DNA of 64,000 nucleotides. It comes from Litorimonas taeanensis (GTDB lineage Bacteria > Pseudomonadota > Alphaproteobacteria > Caulobacterales > Maricaulaceae). The position numbers and the translations under genes were made by a program. Below are positions 24,835 to 33,390 of the stretch, piece by piece; position 1 is the first letter of the stretch, and each line of letters opens with the position of its first letter. A model generated the notes under the pieces. The model did no database searches and was not told the DNA's origin. It was given only the letters and a program-made list of their open reading frames with translations. The stretch covers positions 833,597 to 897,596 of the forward strand of contig NZ_RBII01000002.1 of the NCBI RefSeq assembly GCF_003634015.1. The letters are read 5' to 3'.

Positions 24835-24999
24835 ATGGCATTATCTGCGCATTTAGAACAATTAACTTCAAAACACGCTTCATTAGAGCAAAAAATACAA
24901 AATGAAATGCGAAGTCCGCTGCCAGATCAATTCCGAATATCACAACTCAAAAAAGAAAAATTACACCTCAAAGAAGAGCTCTTGTCAAAACAGTCATAG
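24835..24999 (+). CDS. Second DUF465 (YdcH-type) protein, 54 residues
   Basis: Short gene starting at ATG 24835 with GGAG 7 bases upstream and ending at TAG 24997-24999. The product has the whole DUF465 pattern: HLEQLTSKHASLEQKIQNEM, a Pro-containing turn (SPLPDQ) and ISQLKKEKLHLKEELL. It is easy to miss because of its length. A strong terminator follows after 35 bases. Like its divergent neighbour it is probably a small helical hairpin protein; role unknown. Confidence 0.9.
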   Translation: MALSAHLEQLTSKHASLEQKIQNEMRSPLPDQFRISQLKKEKLHLKEELLSKQS

Positions 25000-25034
25000 C
25001 TTTCCTAGATTTTAAATCTTTAAACCGTTAAGCA

Positions 25035-25087
25035 AGCCCGTTCACGGATAGTTATCAGCGATAGTTATCTGAGAGCGGGTTTTTATT
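25035..25087 (+). terminator. Long-stem terminator of the 54-residue DUF465 gene
   Basis: CCCGTTC-A-CGGATAGTTATC pairs with the strand ending at GCGGG to give about 20 bp with one mismatch and several G-T pairs, followed by TTTTTATTT. The stem contains GATAGTTATC twice (25047-25056 and 25060-25069) as a direct repeat that pairs with itself through G-T wobbles. Confidence 0.88.
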
Positions 25088-25109
25088 TAGATTAGGCAGA
25101 AAGTTTTCC

Positions 25110-25916
25110 ATGTCAGATCAAGTTTTTATTGTCACGGGAGCGGCGCGCGGCATTGGCTATGCCTGCGCCCAAAGATTAGTCAAAGACGGCCATAAGGTTG
25201 TTTTGGCGGATATGGACACAGATCAAGGTTATCGCGCAGGCGAGGAGCTCGCGGCGGGTACCGACAAAGCTGTTTTTGTTGAATGTGATGTATCTAATAA
25301 ATTAGAAGTACATAATTTGATTGCCGAAACCCTTGGGGCCTTTGGCCGTATTGATGGGTTAGTTAATAATGCGGGGATAGCAGTCAAAGGCGGCGCTCTT
25401 GATATGAGCGTCGAAGATTTTGATCGGAACTTAGCGGTGAATTTGCGCGGGGCTTTCTTAGTCTCAAAAGCGGTCGCAAAATATATGGTCAAAGAAATAG
25501 AAGCCAGAGATGATAGATCTCGGTTGACCGACCGCCCTTATGGCATCGTCAATATGTCGTCGATTAATGATACCGTCGCGATACCAGACTACATCGCCTA
25601 TACCGTATCCAAAGGCGGGTTGTTGCAAATGACCCGCGCTATGGCGCTGGAGCTTGCGCCTTATGGTATTCGTGTGAACGCGATTGGCCCTGGTTCAGTA
25701 AAAACAGATATGCTGGCGGGCGTGGTCGGCGATGATAATGCGATGGATAAAATTCGTTCCCGTACGCCGCTTGGCCGCGTTGCCCAGCCTGATGAAATCG
25801 CCAGTGTCGCCGCATTCTTGCTCTCAGAAGATGCAAGCTATGTGACGGGGCAATGTATCTATGTCGATGGCGGGCGCTTGGCGCTTAACTATATGATGGA
25901 AGATAAACCCATTTAA
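25110..25916 (+). CDS. Short-chain dehydrogenase/reductase (SDR)
   Basis: 268 residues, classical SDR: cofactor loop TGAARGIGYACA, D following beta-2 (VLADMDTDQ) that suggests NAD(H), NNAG, catalytic Ser in VNMSSIND and YTVSKGG (Y-x-x-x-K), and the C-terminal VTGQCIYVDGG. The substrate cannot be told from the sequence; candidates are 3-oxoacyl-ACP/CoA reductases or sugar/alcohol dehydrogenases. It is a stand-alone gene between a terminator and the convergent DUF1523 gene. Confidence 0.9.
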   Translation: MSDQVFIVTGAARGIGYACAQRLVKDGHKVVLADMDTDQGYRAGEELAAGTDKAVFVECDVSNKLEVHNLIAETLGAFGRIDGLVNNAGIAVKGGALDMSVEDFDRNLAVNLRGAFLVSKAVAKYMVKEIEARDDRSRLTDRPYGIVNMSSINDTVAIPDYIAYTVSKGGLLQMTRAMALELAPYGIRVNAIGPGSVKTDMLAGVVGDDNAMDKIRSRTPLGRVAQPDEIASVAAFLLSEDASYVTGQCIYVDGGRLALNYMMEDKPI

Positions 25917-25968
25917 TTATTCAGCGCCTAAACCTGATAGTGTCTAAACACGATCATCCCTGTGAGCG

Positions 25969-26652
25969 TTAGGCTTTTGGCTTGGTGGTACCGAAAAGCT
26001 TACGCCAAAACCGGCCAATAGCCGAGCCTTGCTTGGCGAGACTATCACCCGCCGCATCCGCATGTTCACTGACGGTTTTGGCGGCTTCGCTAAGTTCTTC
26101 TTCGATTTTATCCGTAATTGGGTCGACATTCTTTGTCTTCCAGCGATTGATAACGCGCCAAATCGAAAACAGGATAAAGGCGAGGAGGCTGAGAAAGACG
26201 ATGTTAAACCATGGAATTAAAAACACATCCGGCCCGCTCACCTTTTTAATCGAAGTGGCATTCGGGAATATTGAAAAGAGTTTGATGCGCCATCCATAAT
26301 GGCGAACTGCCACCCATTGCTCGTCTTGTTTTGCCAGAGATTGTGCCTGTGCGTTGAGATCGCCGCTATCGAATTTGAAATAAAATGGGAATGACCATTC
26401 TGTGTCTTCATTACGATAAACCCGCGCCTTGCCATTGGCGCGTTCGGCATTGATAAAGCGGACATCGCGCGTGGCCTCGCGGTTCGTGCCGGCATCGGGT
26501 CTATCCCAAAAAGGCGAGCCTTTGGAAATATCCATCCGTTTTACATCTGTACCGTTAATTTTGACAATATCGCGCGACGGCAAGAAATAATTCAGCATAG
26601 TCGCGATGAGGATAAAGGCCACAAAGGCAAAGAACCATTTAACCGCTTTCAT
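25969..26652 (-). CDS. DUF1523 family membrane protein
   Basis: 227 residues; TM helix at 4-24, a periplasmic domain (about 28-145) with FLPSRDIVKINGTDVKRMD and TRDVRFINAERANGKARVYRNEDTEW typical of DUF1523, a second TM helix (about 146-165) and a cytoplasmic helical tail with EELSEAAKTVSEHADAAGDS. Function unknown. It is the last gene of the seven-gene minus-strand operon, 26 bases after the small two-TM gene. Its external domain could be the part of the system that meets the periplasm. Confidence 0.82.
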   Translation of the reverse strand: MKAVKWFFAFVAFILIATMLNYFLPSRDIVKINGTDVKRMDISKGSPFWDRPDAGTNREATRDVRFINAERANGKARVYRNEDTEWSFPFYFKFDSGDLNAQAQSLAKQDEQWVAVRHYGWRIKLFSIFPNATSIKKVSGPDVFLIPWFNIVFLSLLAFILFSIWRVINRWKTKNVDPITDKIEEELSEAAKTVSEHADAAGDSLAKQGSAIGRFWRKLFGTTKPKA

Positions 26653-26678
26653 AACACGCTCCTATACTGTGTAATGCG

Positions 26679-26945
26679 TTACCCATATTGCGCCAGCCAT
26701 ATCAGCACAATGGCGATAGCGAAGGGTATGAGATAAACCCCTAAAATAAGTTTGGGACGAAGCGAACGGTTATATTTGCGTAGGCCGTCTTCGATGAAGT
26801 CTTCTTGGGATTCTGTTTTATTGTCTTGCTTATATTCAAGTCGCAGCTTTTGGGTTTGACGCATATTGGCAGTGACAACCAAAAGCGCATAGACGGCGCT
26901 GAGAACCGCGAAAATAATAACGATATTACGGATCCAACCGACCAT
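26679..26945 (-). CDS. Small two-TM protein
   Basis: 88 residues: TM helix (about 7-26), a charged cytoplasmic or periplasmic loop (KLRLEYKQDNKTESQEDFIEDGLRKYNRSLRPK) and a second TM helix (66-84). Its start overlaps the preceding stop in TAATG, so it is translationally coupled to the 502-residue gene. I know no function; homologues next to DUF1523 genes are often annotated only as membrane proteins. Confidence 0.75.
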   Translation of the reverse strand: MVGWIRNIVIIFAVLSAVYALLVVTANMRQTQKLRLEYKQDNKTESQEDFIEDGLRKYNRSLRPKLILGVYLIPFAIAIVLIWLAQYG

Positions 26946-28453
26946 TAATCCCTCTTATTCTTTTTCTTTCGATATGATTTTTTTCGGTAGTCCTTGTAAA
27001 GGACACGAAAGTCATCATTCTCAGATTGATTTTCTCTCAGGCGCGACAGCCGTTCATCGGCATAGGCTTCGCCCCAAGGGCTTTTAAAGGGTTTCTTTTC
27101 TTTGGACTTTGGACGGCTTTTCTGGCTTGGCTTCGCTGCGGGTTTGGCCGGAGTTGGCAAGGGAGTGGGTTCGGGTTCAACCATCATCGGCTCATCACCA
27201 AACAGGGCCTCACGCGCGCCGACCTTATCCATGACATATTCATCGGAGAGAAAGCTAACGACATAGTCTTTCTTTGCGTCTGACCATGTACGATAGGTCT
27301 GATAGAATAAATTCTTATGGCAAATATAAAGCTGACGGAAATCCAGACGCGAAAGATCAGAGAGCATCATATTCACAAGGTCTCTGTCTTTGTGCTGGCT
27401 AGAGCGCAGCGCATAGAAAAAGGCGGGATGGTCAGGTTTTAATTTTGGAACGCGGCCGCCCATACTGGCCCAGCGCCAGACTTCCATCAGGCCATGATAT
27501 TCTGCGGGCATGGAATCGGCAAAGCGGCGCTCTAGCAAGCGCACATTCTGGCGCGTTAATCCCGCAAGGTTATGCCCCTGCGCGGCGGCAGTGCTGATGA
27601 TAATGAAATCAATTTTCTGTTTGATGATGGCGGCGGTGCTTTGATTTTGGGCTTGGACAATTAATTGCGTGAGGCCTTCATCGCGTAGGAAATTGGCAAT
27701 GGCTTCGCGGTCATCAAAGGTCAGGATTTGGTCGATTAGAATATCCTCTAATCCCTCGACCTTTTCACGCGCGATAAGGGTTGGTGTGCTGGCATCGCGA
27801 AAGACATAAATTCCGCCAAAATGGCTCGTGTAATAATTGCCTTGGCGATAGGTTTTACTGTCCAGCTTGACGGGGTTGCGGTGAATATTCCCTGTGCGTT
27901 TGGCTAGTTCTATCATGTCCGCAATAAGAACATCATCCCACCACGCATCGTCTTGGGTCATGAATTGGTCGATTTTTTCGCCCAGATGATTGGCCTCGGC
28001 GACATGTTCTTGGATGGTGTCAGCCTCAATTTCGATCTGGTTGATTTGCAAAAGGTCAGATGGGGACGAAATATCAAAGACAGAATTCATCAACTCCCCT
28101 GCCACGGCTTCGCGCGCGGTCAGGGCGAAAAGCTGATCTTCATTCTCTTCGATATATTCGCGGATGATAGAGCGAGAGGTCGAAAAATTAGATTGCAATA
28201 AAGGCGCGGTCTTTTGATCTGTCGTCAGAAGGATAAACATCTGATTACAGCCCTTGGGATTCAGATAAAGGTCATCGCCCAGCTCATCCCCAATCTCAGG
28301 GGAATAACCCGCAATATCAATATGGAATTCCGTCAGGGCCGTTTCTTTGTCAATCAAATGCTTAAGCGCGCGATTATACCGCTCCACCAAAGCCGGCGAC
28401 GTCACCGCCACCAAATTGCCAAACATAAGGCCAGCTTTAACGAGACGCATCAT
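26945..28453 (-). CDS. Unknown 502-residue protein of the AAA+ operon (DUF6638-like?)
   Basis: No TM segment and no motif of a known enzyme. Residues 1-400 look like a folded alpha/beta protein: 'MFGNLVAVTSPALVERYNRALKHLIDKETALTEFHIDIAGYSPEIG' opens it, and the middle holds 'IDQILTFDDREAIANFLRDEGLTQLI'. Residues 415-502 are Pro/Lys-rich and disordered-looking, ending in a very basic YRKKSYRKKKNKRD. From memory it may match the DUF6638 family that accompanies AAA+ ATPases in Rhodobacterales; unverified. ATG overlaps the previous stop by 4 bases. The basic tail could bind nucleic acid or acidic lipid. Confidence 0.7.
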   Translation of the reverse strand: MMRLVKAGLMFGNLVAVTSPALVERYNRALKHLIDKETALTEFHIDIAGYSPEIGDELGDDLYLNPKGCNQMFILLTTDQKTAPLLQSNFSTSRSIIREYIEENEDQLFALTAREAVAGELMNSVFDISSPSDLLQINQIEIEADTIQEHVAEANHLGEKIDQFMTQDDAWWDDVLIADMIELAKRTGNIHRNPVKLDSKTYRQGNYYTSHFGGIYVFRDASTPTLIAREKVEGLEDILIDQILTFDDREAIANFLRDEGLTQLIVQAQNQSTAAIIKQKIDFIIISTAAAQGHNLAGLTRQNVRLLERRFADSMPAEYHGLMEVWRWASMGGRVPKLKPDHPAFFYALRSSQHKDRDLVNMMLSDLSRLDFRQLYICHKNLFYQTYRTWSDAKKDYVVSFLSDEYVMDKVGAREALFGDEPMMVEPEPTPLPTPAKPAAKPSQKSRPKSKEKKPFKSPWGEAYADERLSRLRENQSENDDFRVLYKDYRKKSYRKKKNKRD

Positions 28454-29211
28454 GATTGTATCTCACTAGTTGACTTTTCCCATATGATTTCATTTCGCAA
28501 AGCATCATTTAAGGCTTTCGCGAGTTTTTCAATTTGATGTTCGTTTATCACTTCTTCATACTTCGCTCTCGAACCTTTTACTAAATCATCACAAATCTCT
28601 TTCGCTAACTGACTACACTTAAACCAGCTTTTTGGTCTTGTAGGGTCATCAACCACCCATCCGTTTTCAACCATATTCATTATCGTTCTTTCAACACTAA
28701 TTATGGCATTGGTGTAATGGGACGTGTGGGTATCCAATGAAAGGTTCTCTTTTGTTAAAAAGGTGACCCTTTTAAGTTCAGTTTCATTACCCTGCTGTTT
28801 GACTAGTAGAAACCTATCGAAAGCAACCTCAGGCAATTCTTTTAATAATGATTTTAGTTTCGCGTTTATTGTTTCATCTGTCTCCTTTGTCTTTCTATCT
28901 TCGTCTTGATTTGCAAGAAAAAGTGTCTGTTTTTCCAAGGTCGTTCTCGTACGTTCAAGTTCTTCTCGTTGCAGGGCGAGTTCCTTCGATTGCAGGAGAA
29001 CTGTTGTAATTATCCAAAGAAAAGCCAAGCTACCTGCTAATCCAGCAAGAGTATCGCCCTTTTCATTTGGTGGCGATTGTAAAAAGGCAGCAAAATTGGA
29101 TATACATATCCCATTCGGCTCACAGTATTTCGTAAAGCCAATGGCAACCGTAACAGCAGTCAACAATATGGTAAGTAAAATGGCTAGCCCGATTATCGCT
29201 CTACTACTCAC
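28450..29211 (-). CDS. A+T-rich two-TM protein with coiled coil, inserted in the AAA+ operon
   Basis: 253 residues: TM helix (about 5-26), short loop with two Cys (KYCEPNGIC), second TM helix (about 54-74), directly followed by a coiled coil KELALQREELERTRTTLEKQ, then a cytoplasmic helical domain. The layout 'TM - LQ-x-x-EL-x-L-x-REEL' is that of putative phage abortive-infection (AbiC-type) and similar defence-associated membrane proteins, though the C-terminal domain is not one I recognise. Its DNA is clearly A+T-richer than its neighbours: lines at 28501, 28801 and 28861 hold 20, 19 and 22 G+C of 60. It overlaps both neighbours (8 and 4 bases), so it is read as part of the operon. Likely acquired. 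Confidence 0.75.
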   Translation of the reverse strand: MSSRAIIGLAILLTILLTAVTVAIGFTKYCEPNGICISNFAAFLQSPPNEKGDTLAGLAGSLAFLWIITTVLLQSKELALQREELERTRTTLEKQTLFLANQDEDRKTKETDETINAKLKSLLKELPEVAFDRFLLVKQQGNETELKRVTFLTKENLSLDTHTSHYTNAIISVERTIMNMVENGWVVDDPTRPKSWFKCSQLAKEICDDLVKGSRAKYEEVINEHQIEKLAKALNDALRNEIIWEKSTSEIQS

Positions 29212-31159
29212 TCCTTACCCCCAAATACCGCTTCTTCGCTTCCTCCTGGCGGCCATAATCGCGCACCATATTTTCGATGGCGATTTCGTCGCTCTTATCG
29301 GCGTAGCGGAATTCTGAGTCCGCATAGCGGTTAATTTCTTGGATGAGCATTTCGACCGTGATGGGCTGGGCCATATCGGCGATCATTTTCTTTTTCGTGT
29401 CGTAATCTTTGGACAGGAATAAATCCGTGTTTTCCATCCACTCATCAGGCAGTTCAAAATCCATAGCGCGGACTTTTACGGCGTCGGTAATGTTTTTAAT
29501 CGCGCGGCCTGTGAACCGCGCATCCGCCATTTGAATGCCTTTGAGGTAAGTGCCGATTTTTGCAATCGTGTCGAGCTTGCCAATCTCTTTGGACACTTTG
29601 TCGAACACTTCTATCAAGCCGTCTTCTTTGGGTCGGGAATAGCTGTCATAGCTCGCGGCGACGGCTTTTTTAATTTGCTGGGCTTCAAATAATTTATGAT
29701 TACCGACAGGGATGTCGTGGTTCTTACCCATCAATAAATGCAGAATATCAATATAGTCTTCGCGCGTTTGGGGCCCGTCGACAAGGAACCTTGCCCCCGC
29801 CCGTTGCCGCAGCGCATCGTCTACATTTTCGGGGTAATTAGAAAACATGCCAAAGGTACAATTGCCGCGCACAACGGTATTGGCGCCCGCAAAACTTTCC
29901 ATCAACACGGCCGTAATTTCAAGTTGCCCCGCAGAAGATTGCCTGTCCCCGCGTTTCCCTGCGAGCTGATCAATATCATCAATCGTGCCAAATCCGATAA
30001 CATTCGGGTCAATAACATTATTGATAAAGGCCTTGGCGTTTTGTGCGGATTTCCCCTGATAGCTATCAATGGAATCGGTGGAGAGGTTTTGGAAGCGGAA
30101 TGGATAGCCTGCATTATTGCAATATTCCGACACCATCCCCGCCATCATTTGGATAAGGGTCGTCTTGCCCGTTCCCGGCGCGCCGTCGCCCATAAAGGTA
30201 AAGATAAATCCGCCCAGTTCGGCAAAGGGATTTAGTTTACGCTCAAAATCATAGGCCATGAGCATTTTGGACAGTTTCATCGCTTGGTATTTGGCGATGT
30301 GATTGCCGACGACTTCATTCGGCTTTTTAAATGTCATCGTTAGTTTTGTGCTTTTCCCGCGAGAGAAAGGCGCGAAACCATTAATGTCAAAATCATCCGC
30401 TTCGACGCGGTAACTCACCGAGGTAAAGGGTTTCAGGCGCGGCATATTAGAGGCGCGCAGCGCCGTTTTATCCATAAGCTTTTCAAGAAAGGCCGTCACA
30501 ATGGGGACGAGCTTGTCTTCTTCGTCGCCAAACAAGGCGATGTCTTGATCAAGCTCCCAGAGCGCGCCCGTGAGGGCGAGCTGCGGATTATCCGTGAGGA
30601 CTTCTTCGACTTCGCCGATTTCGACATTTAAATCCGCCCCGTCAGCATGGGCCGAGGAGAGCAGATGGCTCGCCATATTGGCAAAGACATGCACACTTAT
30701 AACCGCAGAGGCGGCCAGACCTTCGCTGAATTCGCTTTTCTTTCCTGCCGATAAATTCCCGCCGAGATTATCTTTCTTCAGCGCCGACAGCCCTGTTTGG
30801 TCACTATATTGATCTGACACGACCATAGCGGTTGCAAGAGAGCGGCGCAGCGCGTGGACCACATTGGCCTGTTTCGGCGTGACGAGGGCGTCGCCTTCAT
30901 CTGCGGCATAGATACGGTCAATAAGGTGCACGCCGTCAGGGCGGGCTGTGGACTGCGTCACAAGGCCTGGCGTTGTTGAGCGAAAGCGGCGACGCGTCCC
31001 GATACCCGGAGAGCGCTCGCTCGACGCAGAGAGTTTTGTGTCCTGTTTTTTCGCGAGGCGCGGCGTATGGTCAAACCCGCTAAGAAGCGCCTCAGCCGCG
31101 CTATATTTTTCGCGGATTTGGGCCTCTTTCAACGCCATTAAATTTCCGGAATCAGACAT
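29204..31159 (-). CDS. AAA+ ATPase of unknown system
   Basis: 651 residues. Residues 1-310 have no recognised domain: a basic disordered stretch (about 35-75) and then a helical/beta region with FDINGFAPFSRGKSTKLTMT. Residues 312-490 are an AAA+ module: Walker A GDGAPGTGKTT (K332), Walker B GFGTIDDIDQL (D394-D395), sensor-1 Asn441 in FGMFSNYPE, and a likely Arg finger in LRQRAGARF (R451/R453). A helical lid (490-651) follows. The active-site set looks complete, so ATP-driven remodelling by a ring is expected. It lies 8 bases after the upstream gene. Not ClpX, FtsH, MoxR or RarA; family unassigned. Confidence 0.85.
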   Translation of the reverse strand: MSDSGNLMALKEAQIREKYSAAEALLSGFDHTPRLAKKQDTKLSASSERSPGIGTRRRFRSTTPGLVTQSTARPDGVHLIDRIYAADEGDALVTPKQANVVHALRRSLATAMVVSDQYSDQTGLSALKKDNLGGNLSAGKKSEFSEGLAASAVISVHVFANMASHLLSSAHADGADLNVEIGEVEEVLTDNPQLALTGALWELDQDIALFGDEEDKLVPIVTAFLEKLMDKTALRASNMPRLKPFTSVSYRVEADDFDINGFAPFSRGKSTKLTMTFKKPNEVVGNHIAKYQAMKLSKMLMAYDFERKLNPFAELGGFIFTFMGDGAPGTGKTTLIQMMAGMVSEYCNNAGYPFRFQNLSTDSIDSYQGKSAQNAKAFINNVIDPNVIGFGTIDDIDQLAGKRGDRQSSAGQLEITAVLMESFAGANTVVRGNCTFGMFSNYPENVDDALRQRAGARFLVDGPQTREDYIDILHLLMGKNHDIPVGNHKLFEAQQIKKAVAASYDSYSRPKEDGLIEVFDKVSKEIGKLDTIAKIGTYLKGIQMADARFTGRAIKNITDAVKVRAMDFELPDEWMENTDLFLSKDYDTKKKMIADMAQPITVEMLIQEINRYADSEFRYADKSDEIAIENMVRDYGRQEEAKKRYLGVRSE

Positions 31160-31167
31160 AGACTTCC

Positions 31168-32313
31168 CTAATTATAACTCAGTATTTTTTTATTATGCCC
31201 GACAACATATTTACGCGTGTTCCTGAAATGCGCGGCTTGCTTTTCTTCGAGAACTTGGAAGGCAGGATGCGGCAGGATAAGCGAGCGCTGTGTATCGGTT
31301 GCGCCTGATTCCTTGCCGGCTGGCCCCGCATCTAATTTATAAACTTGGCGCTCGGATTTTTTGAAAATCCCTGTTTTCTCTTGCACTGTGTCCTCAGATA
31401 AAAGCGATTCAACGGTCCAAGCCAGCGCCCAGTCTTCGCCTGCTTCGCCGTGGGCTTCGGACAATACATCTCGGATAGGGCCATGTTGTTCTGTATAGGC
31501 GTGGCTATACATCGGCCCTAAATGAAAGCGCCGCAAAAGCTTGGGGTGCAAAGAGTCAAAATCAGAATCAAACCCTTTTGCAATCGTCAAAAGCTTTAGG
31601 CTCGAAACCGCTTGCGCCATCAGATGTGACTGCACTTGGGGCCATCGCCGTTCATCATGGACGAGAGCGCGCGAGGCTGTATCTTCGAGTTCCATTAAAT
31701 ACACGGCCGGTAGGTTGGTTTGGCTGTCATAGGCCGCCCAATGCACCAGATACCGCCGCCGTCCGCCATTTTTTCCATCCCGCATTTCTTTGCCGACCCA
31801 GACAAGCTGCGGATGATTTTGCGTCAGGAATAGATTTTCTTGATCCAAATATTCGTAATAGAGCCGCTGACTCATGGCATATTGTAGCGGGGTCGGTGAA
31901 GATTTTTCGGTCAAAATATGTGTGACCATATCTTTCTTCAAACGCTCTTGTGTTGGCAAAGATTTCAGATGCTTCTTGGCCTGAGTCGCGTCAGACGCCA
32001 TTTGCATCAGCTCTTGAAAGATCGGAAAACCGCTCTCAGTTTTGTCGATGCTCATAGAGGCGCTTTCGCGGTCTCCAATACGGTGCGTCATCAGGAATTT
32101 ATAAGATAGCGCTGTGAAAGTATTCGTGAGCGCCCCCAGATAGCCCGCCAAAATACGGGCTTCTGCGGTCGTGATAAGTTTTTCTTTATTCGATAACGCC
32201 GCGACCTCTGACAGATGCATCATGATGCGCTCGAACTTGGCGAAATATCGCCGTGTCGCCCGAGCGCTATCAAGGGCTTTGTGGTCGTATTGTAGCTGGT
32301 CGATGACCGTCAT
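31168..32313 (-). CDS. Unknown 381-residue protein of the AAA+ operon (DUF6384-like?)
   Basis: No signal, TM segment or known catalytic motif. An N-terminal helical part (1-120: YDHKALDSARATRRYFAKFERIMMHLSEV, then ARILAGYLGALTNTFTALSYKFLM) is followed by an alpha/beta part with 'RRRYLVHWAAYDSQTNLPAVYLMELED' and 'LHPKLLRRFHLGPMYSHAYTEQHG'. From memory it may correspond to DUF6384, seen with AAA+ ATPases in related bacteria; unverified. Its ATG follows the stop of the coiled-coil gene with no gap (TAG-ATG), so the two are strictly coupled, probably made in fixed ratio. Confidence 0.72.
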   Translation of the reverse strand: MTVIDQLQYDHKALDSARATRRYFAKFERIMMHLSEVAALSNKEKLITTAEARILAGYLGALTNTFTALSYKFLMTHRIGDRESASMSIDKTESGFPIFQELMQMASDATQAKKHLKSLPTQERLKKDMVTHILTEKSSPTPLQYAMSQRLYYEYLDQENLFLTQNHPQLVWVGKEMRDGKNGGRRRYLVHWAAYDSQTNLPAVYLMELEDTASRALVHDERRWPQVQSHLMAQAVSSLKLLTIAKGFDSDFDSLHPKLLRRFHLGPMYSHAYTEQHGPIRDVLSEAHGEAGEDWALAWTVESLLSEDTVQEKTGIFKKSERQVYKLDAGPAGKESGATDTQRSLILPHPAFQVLEEKQAAHFRNTRKYVVGHNKKILSYN

Positions 32314-33390
32314 CTATTGACCATAAGCATTGGCATCGTGCTTCTCGACAATTTTTTCAAACCGCCGGGCAAAGCGCTCATCGGCCTTGGCTTTTTCTTC
32401 CAAAACCTTACGGGCGAACACAATGTGATCTTCATGCGCTTCCATCATTTCAGCCATTTTATTATTGGTCGCCGCACCGATAGCCGACATAGCGACTTGG
32501 GCTTCTTTATCTGTGGCCACACCAATCTCGTTTATTTTATGAGCCACATCTTGCTGCTGTGCTGTTTTCAAAGATTTCGACAAGGCATCATAAAGGATAA
32601 CACGTTGCTTTGTGTCGGTCTGTAGCTTGTTAATCAGCACCATTTGTGTGGCAGCTTGGTTTTGCAAACTATCGACCCAGGTTTTACCCTTTTCAATATA
32701 GCGTTCTAGCGTTTGCGACTCGGCCAGCTTGACCTGCTCTTGTTGGGCCAGCTCGTTATATTGTGCATTAATATTGGCAAGCTCGGATTCGATCTTGGCG
32801 CGCTTTCTAGGGCCTGTTTCAACGGATAGTTTGTTCTCAAGTTCAATAATCTGAGGGTCTAAAGCCAGCAAATCGACTTTAATTTGCTCTAGCGCGCTAA
32901 CGGCGGCTTCACGATTAGTGAGGGTCACGCCAAGATTGGCTTGCACTTGGTCTTTGTGCATTTGCAATTGGTTTAGCTGGTCTTGGAGCATGGTCTGGAT
33001 CGTGTTGGATTTGGAAATCAGATCCTGCAGCTTATCTTCAATCGAGGCGGTGCGAATACGCTCGGACCGTAAAGACTCGGCGCGCTGTTTAGAGAATATG
33101 CCGATAAATTTTTCCCAACCTGTACGGTCGCGCATTTTATCAAAATCTTTGGAAAAGCCAGCGGTCACATCATCAAGCCCTAGGATAAGCTCGGCGATAT
33201 TCGCGTTCATTGTGTCGGCATGTGCATGCACATCATCTAATGAGGCATTTTCAATGTCGATTGTGATATCAGAGCCCATTTCCATTTTCTGGCGGGCGCT
33301 CTCAATTTGTGATGACAAGGCCTGAATTTTTGCCTGTGCTTCGGCCACTTCTTTTTTAGACGTCTCTATTTGAGACTCAAAATTAGACAT
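32314..33390 (-). CDS. Long coiled-coil protein, first gene of the AAA+ operon
   Basis: 358 residues, almost all predicted helix/coiled coil: SQIETSKKEVAEAQAKIQAL at the start, 'GWEKFIGIFSKQRAESLRSERIRTA', two long coils (150-290), and a C-terminal charged helix. No TM or signal. The overall shape recalls TelA (toxic anion resistance) or PspA-like proteins, but I see no decisive motif. Start 33390 is preferred over 33453 because GGGGAG lies 5 bases upstream. As the first gene it sets expression of the operon; the divergent GST gene lies 239 bases away. Likely partner or substrate of the AAA+ ring. Confidence 0.75.
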   Translation of the reverse strand: MSNFESQIETSKKEVAEAQAKIQALSSQIESARQKMEMGSDITIDIENASLDDVHAHADTMNANIAELILGLDDVTAGFSKDFDKMRDRTGWEKFIGIFSKQRAESLRSERIRTASIEDKLQDLISKSNTIQTMLQDQLNQLQMHKDQVQANLGVTLTNREAAVSALEQIKVDLLALDPQIIELENKLSVETGPRKRAKIESELANINAQYNELAQQEQVKLAESQTLERYIEKGKTWVDSLQNQAATQMVLINKLQTDTKQRVILYDALSKSLKTAQQQDVAHKINEIGVATDKEAQVAMSAIGAATNNKMAEMMEAHEDHIVFARKVLEEKAKADERFARRFEKIVEKHDANAYGQ

